Source: UBA6168 sp039819485 (GTDB lineage Bacteria; Bacteroidota; Bacteroidia; Chitinophagales; Saprospiraceae). Taken from it: DNA of 64,000 nt. The translations under genes were made by a program, and so were the position numbers. The stretch spans positions 1-64,000 of the forward strand of contig JBCBRY010000012.1 in the NCBI GenBank assembly GCA_039819485.1, in the 5' to 3' direction. Within the stretch, counting starts at the first letter, position 1. Every line of letters starts with the position of its first letter. Below, one piece after another: positions 15,613 to 25,304 of the stretch. Under the pieces are notes generated by a model that was not told the DNA's origin, did not search any database, and saw only the letters and a list, made by a program, of their open reading frames with translations.

Positions 15613-17988
15613 ATGAGAAATAACAATTACTATGGAATACCACTATCCATTTTACTGCTGGCCCTGTCCTTTGCAGTTTACGGACAGAACGCTACCTTTT
15701 CTGGAAAAGTCAGTACCAGTGCAGGAGAGCCCTTAGGTGCCGCCAGTGTTGCGTTTGAAGGCACCAGTTTTGGTGCAACTACAGACCAGGACGGTACCTT
15801 TACCATAGAGCACATCCCAGAAGGAACATACCTGGTCAAAGTGATTTTTTTGGGCTATCTATCTGTATCCGAGATGGTCTCCCTTGAGGCGGGGAAAGTC
15901 ATGGAGAAAAACTATTTGTTACAGGAGGATGCCCTAAATATGGAAACGGTGGTGGTCAGTGGCACGCGGTATGAGCAAGATCGGGTGAACAACCCTGTGG
16001 TGGTGAATCTGGTGGACAACAAATTGCTCAATGCCACCCAATCCATTGCTATTTCTGAAGGTTTAAACTTCCAGCCCGGTGTACGAGTAGAGACCAATTG
16101 CCAAAATTGTGGTTTCACGCAGGTACGTTTGAACGGATTGGAAGGCGCCTATTCACAAATCCTGATCAACAGCCGCCCTATTTTCAGTGCCTTGAACAGC
16201 GTGTACGGCCTGGACCAAATCCCAACCAACATCGTGGAACGGGTAGAAGTAGTCAGGAGCGGAGGCTCTGCCCTTTATGGATCTAATGCCATTGGCGGTA
16301 CGATCAATATCATTACCAAAGAACCTGTAGAAAATGCCTGGGAAATACGTTCCAACACTGCTTTGATCGATGGTGACGCCTTGGATCAAACCTTCAATAT
16401 CAACGGAGCAATTGTAAATGAGGGCCTCACCAGCGGGGTTACCTTTTACGGCATGAGCCGCCAGCGGGACAGTTACGATGCCAATGGGGATGGATTTACC
16501 GAACTGGTAAAGCTGGAAAATACAGTACTGGGGGTAAAAGCCTTCTTTAAACCGGGAGATCGCAGCAAAATTTCTGTTGACTTCAGCGCACTCAATGAAT
16601 ATCGCAGAGGGGGAAACCGCCTGGACCTGGCACCACATCTTACCGACATTACAGAAGAGCTTGACCACAATACTTTTTTTGGAGGTATAAATTACGAACA
16701 ATGGAGCGAGGATAACCAAAACAAATTTTCCATCTATGCTTCTACCCAAAGCACAGAAAGAGGAAGTTATTATGGTGGTTTAGGTGGCGGAAGGACAGCC
16801 GAAGATAGCCTGCTCGCCATCAATGCCTACGGGCTAACGGAAGACCTGGCGTTAGTTGCAGGCGTTCAATACAACCGACACTTCGACAACAATGACGTAA
16901 TTACAATAGGAGTGGAAAACCAGTATTATGATACCCGTGATGAAATTCAGGGGTATAACCGATTGGTCGATCAGCAAGTGAATACAACTGGATTCTTCGC
17001 TCAATACGAGTGGAAACCGAGTCGAAGGTTTACCGCTCTACTAGGGACGAGGTACGATGTCTCGAACGTAGATGGAAATTATCAGATCGGCAATATCAAC
17101 AACACCGCGGATGTAAATGTCGGGGTACTTAGCCCAAGGGCTACCCTGCTTTATAAGATCAATGAGAACTTGCGCTTGAGAGGTGGTTATGCCAGAGGCT
17201 TCCGGGCACCACAGGCTTTCAATGAAGATTTGCACATTTCCTCGGTAGGTGGTGAGCCCCTTTTTGTGATCCTGTCCGACGAGCTGGACAAAGAAACCTC
17301 TGATGCATTCACCGGATCTTTGAATTACACTAAAAATTTTGGATTGGTGCAAGTCAATTTCTTGGTTGAAGGGTTTTACACTCAATTACAAAATCCGTTT
17401 ACCCAAGTCAGCACGGGGTCAGTGCTTCCAAACGGATCTATCATAGAAGAAGTGAGAAACGGCGAAGGGGCTACTGTTTCCGGTATCAACTTCGAAGCAG
17501 GTTATTCTCCTTCCAGCAAGTTTGCTTTCCAGCTTGGGGGAACCGCCCAGCAGACAAACTACGAAGAAACACAGGTACTGTTTGAACCAGAAGGTGGAAC
17601 AGAAGAAGAAATTGTAGCTGTAGATGAATTTGTGAGAACCCCGAACCTCTACGGATATTTCACTACTTTCTACAATTTTTCAGCAGCATTTAAAATGGAT
17701 TTGACGGGAACCTATACCGGCTCTATGGTCGTGCCGAGAGTTGTAAGCGAGACGGGCTTTCTGGATTTGATCGACTCTGACCCTTTCTTTGATGTGAATA
17801 TTAAGGCCAGCTATCACTTTGATGTGTCTGAAGATTTCCACCTGGAGCTGAGCGGAGGCGCACGGAATATCTTTAACAGCTATCAACCCGAGTTTGACAC
17901 TGGACCGGAGCGCGATTCTGACTTCATCTACGGGCCAATGGCGCCTCGTTCGTTATTTATTTCAGTGAAAATAGGCAACCTGCACTAA
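15613..17988 (+). CDS. TonB-dependent outer-membrane receptor
   Basis: The protein is about 791 residues. I choose ATG 15613 because it begins the signal peptide (MRNNNYYGIPLSILLL..VYGQ); the frame is open upstream but has only a TTG at 15577. A carboxypeptidase-regulatory-like domain follows (about 25-105), then a plug with VVVSGTRYEQDR and the segment VEVVRSGGSALYGSNAIGG, then a 22-strand-type barrel to the C-terminus. It imports a metal complex or similar ligand using TonB energy. It lies 725 bp after the MerC-like gene in a cluster starting with Zur operators, so a zinc or metallophore substrate is likely but unproven. The thioredoxin-fold gene overlaps its stop codon by one base. Confidence 0.93.
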   Translation: MRNNNYYGIPLSILLLALSFAVYGQNATFSGKVSTSAGEPLGAASVAFEGTSFGATTDQDGTFTIEHIPEGTYLVKVIFLGYLSVSEMVSLEAGKVMEKNYLLQEDALNMETVVVSGTRYEQDRVNNPVVVNLVDNKLLNATQSIAISEGLNFQPGVRVETNCQNCGFTQVRLNGLEGAYSQILINSRPIFSALNSVYGLDQIPTNIVERVEVVRSGGSALYGSNAIGGTINIITKEPVENAWEIRSNTALIDGDALDQTFNINGAIVNEGLTSGVTFYGMSRQRDSYDANGDGFTELVKLENTVLGVKAFFKPGDRSKISVDFSALNEYRRGGNRLDLAPHLTDITEELDHNTFFGGINYEQWSEDNQNKFSIYASTQSTERGSYYGGLGGGRTAEDSLLAINAYGLTEDLALVAGVQYNRHFDNNDVITIGVENQYYDTRDEIQGYNRLVDQQVNTTGFFAQYEWKPSRRFTALLGTRYDVSNVDGNYQIGNINNTADVNVGVLSPRATLLYKINENLRLRGGYARGFRAPQAFNEDLHISSVGGEPLFVILSDELDKETSDAFTGSLNYTKNFGLVQVNFLVEGFYTQLQNPFTQVSTGSVLPNGSIIEEVRNGEGATVSGINFEAGYSPSSKFAFQLGGTAQQTNYEETQVLFEPEGGTEEEIVAVDEFVRTPNLYGYFTTFYNFSAAFKMDLTGTYTGSMVVPRVVSETGFLDLIDSDPFFDVNIKASYHFDVSEDFHLELSGGARNIFNSYQPEFDTGPERDSDFIYGPMAPRSLFISVKIGNLH

Positions 17989-18473
17989 TGGTTCAAAAAG
18001 CTTTCAAAATCATAGGCTGCCCTGTAGTCCTTTCGCTTTTCCTGTGCGCTCCTTTGATTGCACAGGAAGCTGCAGCTGTGCGTTGGCTATCATTCGAAGA
18101 ATTGGAAGACTCCCTATCTGTAAAACCCAAAAAAGTGTTCATTGATTTCTATACAGATTGGTGTACCTACTGCCGTAAAATGGACAAAGTAGTGTTTACA
18201 AATTCCGAGGTCGTTGGCGTACTGAACGATCAATACTACGCAGTTCGCTTCAATGCTGAAACCGATGCGACCATTACCTTCGGTGGACAGCAATTCTTTA
18301 ATGACCAAGTGGACAAGTCCCGTACCCCTGTTCATCAAATCGCCCAACTGCTGGCTTTGCGGGACGGGAAGTTTGCAGCCCCCACCTTAGTTCTTTTGGA
18401 CGAAGCGTTTAAAGTCACCTCCAGACATTTTGAATATATGGACAGCAAGAAATTGCTAAAGGCATTAGATTAG
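17988..18473 (+). CDS. Secreted thioredoxin-fold protein
   Basis: This 161-residue protein has a signal peptide (about 1-26, ending LIAQ) and a thioredoxin fold with FIDFYTDWCTYCRKMD; Cys59 and Cys62 form the CxxC active site. The cis-Pro region is probably KFAAPTLVLL. It belongs with periplasmic thioredoxin-like proteins (Thioredoxin_7 type). Its ATG overlaps the TonB receptor stop as TAATG, showing translational coupling, so it may reduce or isomerise disulfides in the receptor or its ligand system. The reaction direction is not known. Confidence 0.87.
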   Translation: MVQKAFKIIGCPVVLSLFLCAPLIAQEAAAVRWLSFEELEDSLSVKPKKVFIDFYTDWCTYCRKMDKVVFTNSEVVGVLNDQYYAVRFNAETDATITFGGQQFFNDQVDKSRTPVHQIAQLLALRDGKFAAPTLVLLDEAFKVTSRHFEYMDSKKLLKALD

Positions 18474-18675
18474 CAAGTCATGATAAAGTCAAACTTCATT
18501 TATTCCCAGACCTTTTAGGTATTGATCATCCATCCATCAAGATTTAATTGAACTATATTTGTTTTTGCTTAAAACCAACTTATAATTTGTGAGGGCTCGA
18601 CGCCGTTGAAAAATGTAGGTTAGTTTTATCCGACCACTTACCTATCAAGCATCAGTAAAATCAACCAACAGAAAC

Positions 18676-19548
18676 ATGATAAAGAAAATATCTATATGGG
18701 TCTTATCTATCTTTTTGGCCTTGGCTGCAATGATTTACCAAAGGAGTACAGGACCTACCTATGAATATAAAGGCCAGTTGGAACATGCAGGAGAAAAACA
18801 TAAGTACGAGCTAATTCGAACTCATGAAACAACTGCAGGAGCAAAAATCGAAATGCCATATTTTGCAGGTGCTAATTACAACGCAACATTGAATTACAAG
18901 CGCTACCAAACGAAGGACGCTGTTACGGCAGTGGAATTTCAGTTAGATGAAAACAAACAATTTATCGCTCAATTACCCGTACAACCAGCGGCGGGTAAAA
19001 TGGAATATTTTATCAACGGCAGCATCGATGGTAAAGAATTTAATATTCCTGAAAAAGGAGAAGATCGTATTGTGTTAAGATATAAGGATCCCGTTTCTGA
19101 TTATATTTTAATTCCCCATGTTTTAATGATGATCATGGTTATCATTTTTGGTATCCGGGCTGGGTTAAGTTCCATCTTTGACCATGGCACCATGCGCCGA
19201 TGGACAGTAATTGCGTTTTCTTGTATGACAGTAGGCGGAATGATATTAGGGCCTTTGGTTCAAAAGAGTGCATTTGGTGAATACTGGACCGGTTTTCCTT
19301 TTGGGGGGGATTTTACAGATAATAAAATGCTTATCATGTGGGTTGTTTGGGCATTGGCCTTGGCGATTATTGGTTTTAAGCCAAGAAAGAAGGAAAACAT
19401 CAGTAGATCAGTGGTGCTGGGAGCTGCCGTAGTTATGATTGTGGTTTATTTGATTCCGCATAGTATGGGGGGATCGACTCTTGATTATGATCAAGTGGAC
19501 AAGGGCATAGATCCGAAAGAAGCGATTAGAACCGGAGCCGAAAAATAG
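18676..19548 (+). CDS. Membrane protein with extracytoplasmic beta domain
   Basis: I do not recognise the family of this 290-residue protein. An N-terminal helix (about 5-22) is followed by a roughly 110-residue beta-rich segment (about 30-140). The C-terminal half has four or five membrane helices (about 147-168, 177-198, 220-238, 247-270). A conserved-looking KDPVSDYILIPHVLMMI begins the membrane part, with a His that could bind metal or heme. A TATATTTG -7-like box is at 18554-18561. The next gene follows 34 bp downstream, so the two probably work together. Its place after a metal-uptake cluster may be coincidental. Confidence 0.7.
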   Translation: MIKKISIWVLSIFLALAAMIYQRSTGPTYEYKGQLEHAGEKHKYELIRTHETTAGAKIEMPYFAGANYNATLNYKRYQTKDAVTAVEFQLDENKQFIAQLPVQPAAGKMEYFINGSIDGKEFNIPEKGEDRIVLRYKDPVSDYILIPHVLMMIMVIIFGIRAGLSSIFDHGTMRRWTVIAFSCMTVGGMILGPLVQKSAFGEYWTGFPFGGDFTDNKMLIMWVVWALALAIIGFKPRKKENISRSVVLGAAVVMIVVYLIPHSMGGSTLDYDQVDKGIDPKEAIRTGAEK

Positions 19549-19582
19549 ATTCAACTAAAGTCAAGGCCAATACCCAGTAGTA

Positions 19583-20026
19583 ATGATAGCTAATTGGATA
19601 CATATCATTATCGTTCATTTAACGGTAATTGGAACGCCCTGGCTGGCGTATCGAGTTTTGGCTCACAGACAAATCCCCATGGATAGTCAGCCGTGGAAAG
19701 GTACTTTTATCGGCTTAATAATTTTGGCAATTATTACTGCAGTGGCATATTTTACCGGGCCCGAAACTGCAGAGTGGACAAAGCAGGTTTTAGCATTTTT
19801 CTCTCAAGACCAAGTAGAAGATCATGCCCTCTGGGGGAGAGTAGCTTTCGTCATTCAAAGCATTACGGGACTCTTGGGAGTTATGGGCTTGGCAAGTATT
19901 TTACAGGAAGACAAACCTGATCGTAAAATTCGCAGCTTATTAATTGTATTACTGATCGTTAACACATTGATCATAATGTATACGGCTCATCTGGGCGGAA
20001 TGATCAGAAGAATGGACCTTGCCTAA
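19583..20026 (+). CDS. Small four-helix membrane protein (DUF2231-like)
   Basis: This 147-residue protein has four predicted membrane helices and three conserved-looking histidine sites: WIHIIIVH at the N-terminus, VEDHALWGR in the middle and YTAHLGGM at the end. This arrangement resembles DUF2231-type membrane proteins, in which such His residues are suspected heme ligands; the match is from memory and not tested. It is probably co-transcribed with the upstream 290-residue membrane protein. Confidence 0.65.
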   Translation: MIANWIHIIIVHLTVIGTPWLAYRVLAHRQIPMDSQPWKGTFIGLIILAIITAVAYFTGPETAEWTKQVLAFFSQDQVEDHALWGRVAFVIQSITGLLGVMGLASILQEDKPDRKIRSLLIVLLIVNTLIIMYTAHLGGMIRRMDLA

Positions 20027-20066
20027 GCAGCCTTTGTCTTTCAAACGGTGTAAAAAATTGGTTGGT

Positions 20067-20495
20067 TTATGTGTTAAAATTTATCAACAATAACAACTTC
20101 CTTTTTGGGCTAATTATGTAGAAATCTATATTTCCAATTTTGACATCATTGTGTTTAAAAAAATGATACGCATAATAATTTCCATCTTCATTTACTATTT
20201 CATTCAAATCAATTTGGATTGTTTTTTTATGTGAAACTGCAAAATTAAAAGCAGGTATATCTTCCTTTTTCAGAGGAGTCTTTTCCCATCTATTTATTTC
20301 CCAGTCGTCTTCTCTTAATTCTTCGGCAGGATACTCTGTATAAAATTTTGGATTTGGAGATTTAAAATACTCAATTTGCTGACTATTTAATTCATAAATA
20401 TTTATCGAATAACCATCTCCATTAAACGCCCTTTCCGAATTCCACCCATCAATCGGATCTCCAAGAATAAATGATTTACCGGTTAGCTTTTTAGT
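20067..20495 (-). pseudogene. 3' fragment of a gene cut off at the IS boundary
   Basis: The - strand from 20495 down to the TAA at 20067-20069 is an open frame of 142 codons with good coding character (for example LGDPIDGWNSERAFNGDGY and NEDGNYYAYHFFKHNDVKIG) and no ATG. Upstream the frame runs directly into the IS end and stops at TAG. The 5' part is not on the other side of the IS, where a + strand AcpH-like gene begins 12 bp away. IS insertion with an adjacent deletion explains this. The family is not recognised. Confidence 0.75.
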
Positions 20496-21566
20496 CTATG
20501 TACAGGACAAAAGTCCAATTTCATAATATAAGCTCAAAAAGTTGAGCAGTTTACGTTTGATATAGTCAAGTCCAATTCTAAAGATGCTGAACAATTTAGC
20601 TTTTCTTTTTTTCAGGTTTTTAATAGGAATTTGATGTCCTTGTTCCAAAAGGAATTCACCTGTTTTCAAAGCCCAAATAAAAGCGATGGCCAAAATGAAA
20701 ATTAAGGTATTGATCCTTTCCAGTTTTGTCAGGTGCGTGCTTTAAAAATTAAATCCACGCTTTTTGCAACAACCGAAAAAGACTACAATGCCCCATCTTT
20801 CCCGGTACAATTGAGTGGCATGTTTCAAAGGGATATCGCTGATCAGGATCAGGTATTCGTTTGAAGAAATTTTCTGCCCCCCAATATAGAGCCGGTGCCT
20901 GAAAAGGATTCTTTGTTTTCGTAAAACCCGGAAGCTGTCCGTTTGGAACAATTGCCAAGCTGCTTTATCCGATAGTTTTCCAATTTTACGAACCTTGGCA
21001 TCTTTTCGAATCCGGATCAGGAAATGAATGGATCGGCCCTTCAAGTAGGCCAGCCATTCATCAGCAGCAAATTCCCTGTCCATCAACAGGTAACGTATCC
21101 GTTTTTTCTGTTTTTGATCCAGGCAGTTCAACAGCTGCTCCAATAATAAAATACGTTCACCCTGATTGGACTGCCCACGTTTTGAAAGCATCATCCATAC
21201 CAAGGGAATGGCTGTGCCGCGCCATGAAATTCCAATGGTCAGAATGTTGATGTTACAGCGGCCAAATTTCCAGTTCGTCCTGTCCATGCTCAAACATATC
21301 CAGGCGCCCTGGTTGCCATACTGGGACCAGGCCCATTGGACGAAGCGGCGCCGGCAAAAAGAATATTGTTTGACAAACCGTTGAATGCGCTTGAAATTAC
21401 TGCTGTTTTTTACGGACGGATTTAGCACAAGGGCCAACTGGGCAAAATTGACCGTACACATTTTCAGAACGGATAAAATCAATTTGCTCATCATCCATAA
21501 TCGTTGACCTTGACCAACAAAATAATTGGAAAGCTCTTCTTTTAGAGCCTTTTCTGTATCTTTCAT
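20496..21566 (-). pseudogene. IS4-family transposase with stop codon and lost catalytic Glu
   Basis: The frame encodes about 356 residues but is interrupted by TAA at 20742-20744 (codon 275). The same frame continues to TAG at 20496-20498 with typical IS4 C-terminal sequence (STHLTKLERINTL, AIAFIWALKTGEF). Catalytic Asp95 (LSMDRTNW) and Asp163 (LMDREF) are present. In the signature Y-(2)-R-(3)-E-(6)-K the Glu is Val261 (codon GTA at 20784-20786), one base from GAA. Both the stop and the Val are single-base changes from Glu codons. The enzyme should be inactive. Confidence 0.88.
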
Positions 21567-21655
21567 ACTGAGTAATTGGGCGTAGTGGTTATTGATGTTT
21601 TAGCACCAACAATTTACCATTATATCTCAATTACTCAATTTTGTCCTGTACTCAG
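20496..21655 (-). mobile_element. IS4-type insertion sequence, inactive
   Basis: Imperfect 17-bp terminal inverted repeats lie at 20496-20512 and 21639-21655 (15 of 17 positions match, core TACAGGACAAAA), giving an element of about 1160 bp. It holds one transposase gene on the - strand, broken by a stop codon. No obvious target-site duplication is seen, consistent with a deletion beside the element. The last 20 bases of the right side recur at 111-130. Confidence 0.8.
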
Positions 21656-21667
21656 TCATTAATCATA

Positions 21668-22255
21668 ATGAATTTTCTTGCACATATATTTCTTTCCGGA
21701 GACCAACCTCATTTGATCGTTGGTAACTTTTTGGCCGACTATCTCAACAATAAGGAGGTAGCTGCTTTGCCTGGACCTATCCAAGAGGGAATACGCTTGC
21801 ACCGTAAAATTGATGCTTATACTGATCAGCATCCTATGGTAAAAAGAGGGGTAGAGCGGATGCGCCCGGCTCACCGGAAATTTGCTCCGGTTGTACTGGA
21901 TATTTGTTTCGATTATGTTTTAGTGAAAAACTGGAGCCGTTATTCTGTCGAGAATATTCACCTTTTTACCAAAAAAGTATATGAGGTTTTGCAAGACCAC
22001 AGTTCTTTGATGCCGCATAAATTACAGGAACGGTTGCCTATGATGATTGCGGATGATTGGCTGACCAAATACGGAACGGTACCTGGCCTGCGTTATACTT
22101 TTAAAAGGATGAAATACCGGACTGAGTTCCCTGAATATTTTATAGGGGCCGTTGATAATTTTTTAGATGACTACGACTCTTATGAAAATGAATTCAACCA
22201 ATTTTTTCCCGATCTGATCAAAGAGCTGAAGCACTGGCATGAGCAAAGCAAATGA
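21668..22255 (+). CDS. Acyl-carrier-protein phosphodiesterase (AcpH-like)
   Basis: This 195-residue protein matches the AcpH/DUF479 family in length and pattern: MNFLAHIFLS at the start, VGNFLADYL, GIRLHRKID and a central FDYVLVKNW. His and Asp residues of the HD-like metal site (His6, Asp26, His50, Asp54 region) are in place. The enzyme removes phosphopantetheine from acyl carrier protein. I choose ATG 21668; the longer frame from TTG 21641 lies inside the IS terminus. The IS ends only 12 bp upstream, so its native promoter may have been replaced. Confidence 0.88.
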   Translation: MNFLAHIFLSGDQPHLIVGNFLADYLNNKEVAALPGPIQEGIRLHRKIDAYTDQHPMVKRGVERMRPAHRKFAPVVLDICFDYVLVKNWSRYSVENIHLFTKKVYEVLQDHSSLMPHKLQERLPMMIADDWLTKYGTVPGLRYTFKRMKYRTEFPEYFIGAVDNFLDDYDSYENEFNQFFPDLIKELKHWHEQSK

Positions 22256-22383
22256 CTGAAGAAATATTATAACGGTCGTGCGATTATAATTTGTCAGAAA
22301 TATAAATCCGTTTATTGGATGAAAAAAGGGCAGCAGTCAAAACAAATGGATAAACCAACAATTCAGAAATTACCAATTAATAA

Positions 22384-24879
22384 ATGAAATATATTTTCTC
22401 CGCACTCCTTATTTTGTTTTTATTGAATAATGTGACCGGACAGATCTCAGGTGTTGTCACAGATGCTGATGGTGATCCGCTCCCTTTTGCTTCTGTGTAT
22501 GTGCAAGGAACGACCCAAGGCACCACTACAAACATGAACGGTGAATATTTTTTGGATTTGGAAAAAGGAAATTACGAATTGGTTTTTCAATTTATTGGTT
22601 TCTCCCAACAAATCAGGAATATTAAATATAGTGGAAATCAATTAACATTAAATATTATTCTCGAAGCGGAAGCAATTTCTTTAAATGAAATAGAAATAAA
22701 GGCCAATGCAGAAGATCCTGCTTATGCCATCATTCGAAAAGCCATAGCCAAAAGAAAGTATTATAAAGAATTGGTGGAGTCTTTTTCCTGTGATGTATAT
22801 ATCAAAGGAAATGTAAAAATATTGGACGCACCAGAAAAAATATTAGGCCAGGACATCGGCGATTTGGAGGGTAGTTTGGATACCAACCGACAAGGAATTG
22901 TTTATTTATCAGAGTCGGTATCAAAATTATATTTTAAACAGGCTGATAAATATAAGGAGGTGATGACTTCCAGCAAGGTCAGTGGAAATGATAATGGCTT
23001 TAGTTTTAACAGCGCCCGCGAAATGGATATGGACCTGTACAAAAATTACGTGGAATATGGACGAAATGTGGTATCACCAATTGCTGATGGTGCATTAAAT
23101 CATTATAAATATAAATTGGAAGGGGTGTTGCTCGACGAGCAAGGCCATTTGATAAATAAAATCAAAATAATTCCTAAACGGTCGGAAGATCCTGTTTACC
23201 AGGGGTTTATATATATAGTTGACGACTTGTGGAATATTCAGAGCACTGATATTTTTTTAACGGGCAACCGGGTACAGATGCCGCTTTTTGACACCTTGCA
23301 TATCCGTCAGACCTACGTGCCGGTCAAACAGCCGGACGTCTGGCAAATATTTTCCCGGACATTTTCCATGACGGGCGGGGCTTTTGGATTTAAGTTTGGT
23401 GGGGACTTTACAGGTATTTATTCGAATTATAATTTAGCACCCAATTTATCGGATAAATTTTTCGGCAATGAAATCATGAAAGTGGAAGAAGGAGCCAATG
23501 ATAAAGACACCAGTTATTGGAATAATACGAGGCCTGTTCCTTTGACCTCTGAAGAATCTGTCGATTATTATCGGAAGGACAGTATTAAGGTTGTTCGGGA
23601 GTCCAAACCTTTTATGGACTCGGTGGATCAGGTAAATAATAAACTGAAATTTGTAAACCTTCTTTTTGGCTACACTTATTCCAATTCATGGAAAAAACAA
23701 TCATGGACGGTTCAGTCACCGATCAACACTTTTCAATTTAATGCAGTTCAAGGTGCAAATATTAATTTGCAGATGGATTATAAAAAAGCATTTGATAAAC
23801 TGGAAAATAAAAAATTAACTGTCGGTGGAAAAATTAATTACGGATTTGCCGAAGAGAAATTCAGGGCTGCTGCAAGATTGCAATATAATTATGACCCTAA
23901 AAAATACAGTCGGTTAAGAATAATGGGTGGGAGAGAAGTTGTCCAGTTTAATGAAGCAGAACCGATCAGCAACATTTTAAATACTTCTTATTCTTTATTT
24001 AATAAAAGGCACCTGGCTCGTTACTATGATAAAAAATATCTAAGAATCGACCACGGAAGTGAGGTGGCGAATGGTGTTTTATTATTTGGTATTTTACAAT
24101 ATGCTGACAGGTCTCCTTTGGTAAATAATTCTGATTTTAGTCTGTTTAACAAAGATCGGGAATTTGCTCCGAATGTTCCGATCAACAGGCATTTAGCGGA
24201 AGGAGAATTAGCTGGCAGTAAATCACTTGTCGGAGGCATTAGTGTTCGTTTAAGGCCCGGTCAGAAATATTATGACTACCCCGACCGAAAGTATATATAT
24301 GGAAGTAAATTTCCTGATTTATGGATTCATTACAGGCGGGGATTCGGTATCGAAAACGGCTTAGAAAGTGACGTGGAATTTGACCGCCTTTCCGCCGTTT
24401 TACAAAAAAGAAATATTAAGATGGGTTTATTGGGCCAATCATCTTTTCGCTTCGAAGCAGGCGCGTTCCTCAATAATGATCAGTTGTTTTTCCAGGATTA
24501 CAAACATTTTATGGGCAGTGAAATATCAATCGGTAATTCTGAATTGTATTTGATGTCTTTTCGTCGCCTTCCTTATTATGAATACAGCACCAAAAAGCAT
24601 TGGGTAGAAGGGCATTACGAACATAAATTTCAAGGCTTTATTACGGATAAACTGCCACTGATCAGAAAATTGGACTGGGGAATGGTGGTCGGTGCCAATT
24701 TCCTTTACACTGCCGAAGAGAAAGATTACCTGGAATGTTTAATCGGCTTCGACAATATTGGTTTTGGTATCTTGAAACTGTTCAGGTTCGATGTGATCGG
24801 ATCATTTAGAAGGGGTAGCTACGATGGCCTCGGATACATGTTTGGCATCACATTGCCGATTGATGATCTTCAAATGTGA
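22384..24879 (+). CDS. DUF5686 outer-membrane protein with CarboxypepD-like domain
   Basis: This 831-residue protein has a signal peptide (about 1-19), a carboxypeptidase-regulatory-like domain (about 20-105, ISGVVTDADGDPLPFASVYV) and a large beta-rich body. The body includes the DUF5686 hallmark near residue 110 (DPAYAIIRKAIAKRKYY). Long alternating strands in the second half suggest an outer-membrane barrel. The family is common in Bacteroidota and its function is unknown. It stands alone, 128 bp after the AcpH-like gene on the same strand. Confidence 0.85.
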   Translation: MKYIFSALLILFLLNNVTGQISGVVTDADGDPLPFASVYVQGTTQGTTTNMNGEYFLDLEKGNYELVFQFIGFSQQIRNIKYSGNQLTLNIILEAEAISLNEIEIKANAEDPAYAIIRKAIAKRKYYKELVESFSCDVYIKGNVKILDAPEKILGQDIGDLEGSLDTNRQGIVYLSESVSKLYFKQADKYKEVMTSSKVSGNDNGFSFNSAREMDMDLYKNYVEYGRNVVSPIADGALNHYKYKLEGVLLDEQGHLINKIKIIPKRSEDPVYQGFIYIVDDLWNIQSTDIFLTGNRVQMPLFDTLHIRQTYVPVKQPDVWQIFSRTFSMTGGAFGFKFGGDFTGIYSNYNLAPNLSDKFFGNEIMKVEEGANDKDTSYWNNTRPVPLTSEESVDYYRKDSIKVVRESKPFMDSVDQVNNKLKFVNLLFGYTYSNSWKKQSWTVQSPINTFQFNAVQGANINLQMDYKKAFDKLENKKLTVGGKINYGFAEEKFRAAARLQYNYDPKKYSRLRIMGGREVVQFNEAEPISNILNTSYSLFNKRHLARYYDKKYLRIDHGSEVANGVLLFGILQYADRSPLVNNSDFSLFNKDREFAPNVPINRHLAEGELAGSKSLVGGISVRLRPGQKYYDYPDRKYIYGSKFPDLWIHYRRGFGIENGLESDVEFDRLSAVLQKRNIKMGLLGQSSFRFEAGAFLNNDQLFFQDYKHFMGSEISIGNSELYLMSFRRLPYYEYSTKKHWVEGHYEHKFQGFITDKLPLIRKLDWGMVVGANFLYTAEEKDYLECLIGFDNIGFGILKLFRFDVIGSFRRGSYDGLGYMFGITLPIDDLQM

Positions 24880-24926
24880 TGTGTTGTTTTCAAAAATTTC
24901 TAAAATAGGCAGTAAGTGTAACTGGC

Positions 24927-25142
24927 TTATTCCTCCTGGTTCCGCCAATCAGTCACCGAGAGATATACAATGACCACTCCTCCGATGATCATTAGAATCC
25001 TGATGATGAAACCAAATAGGGAACTGGGTTTGTCGATCCATGTCAGATAGGTCAATTTGACACCTATCAGGCTCAGTACCAGTGCAGTAAATCCGACAAT
25101 GAACAAAATAAACCCGATCGTGACCCAGATAGTCTTTTTCAT
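24927..25142 (-). CDS. Small two-helix membrane protein
   Basis: This 71-residue protein has two clear membrane helices (about 5-27 and 44-62) joined by a short polar loop (TWIDKPSS) and a charged tail. It reads like the small DUF-type inner-membrane proteins common in Bacteroidota. No motif is recognised. It is convergent with the DUF5686 gene and diverges from the HMG-CoA lyase gene. Confidence 0.65.
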   Translation of the reverse strand: MKKTIWVTIGFILFIVGFTALVLSLIGVKLTYLTWIDKPSSLFGFIIRILMIIGGVVIVYLSVTDWRNQEE

Positions 25143-25270
25143 TTTAATACAATTTTTATTGATGCAAAGCTAACTTGAAATATCCAACAAGTAGAAGGGA
25201 AGACAGTTTTTAGATGTAAAGCCAAAGTAAAATTTAACCCTTGTCGGTTTACCATTCACCAACCAAAACT

Positions 25271-25278
25271 TACATTTG
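25271..25278 (+). promoter_or_regulatory. Promoter -7 box of the HMG-CoA lyase gene
   Basis: TACATTTG matches the Bacteroidota -7 consensus TAnnTTTG and lies 27 bp before the start codon. No TTG is at the best -33 distance, so the assignment rests on the -7 box and position. Confidence 0.5.
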
Positions 25279-25304
25279 CATTAGACCTTAACCAATAATT
25301 CTAC

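Noticed and set aside
16153..16749. 198-codon - strand frame inside the TonB receptor
   Set aside because: It is antisense to plug and barrel sequence with a clear family match on the + strand.
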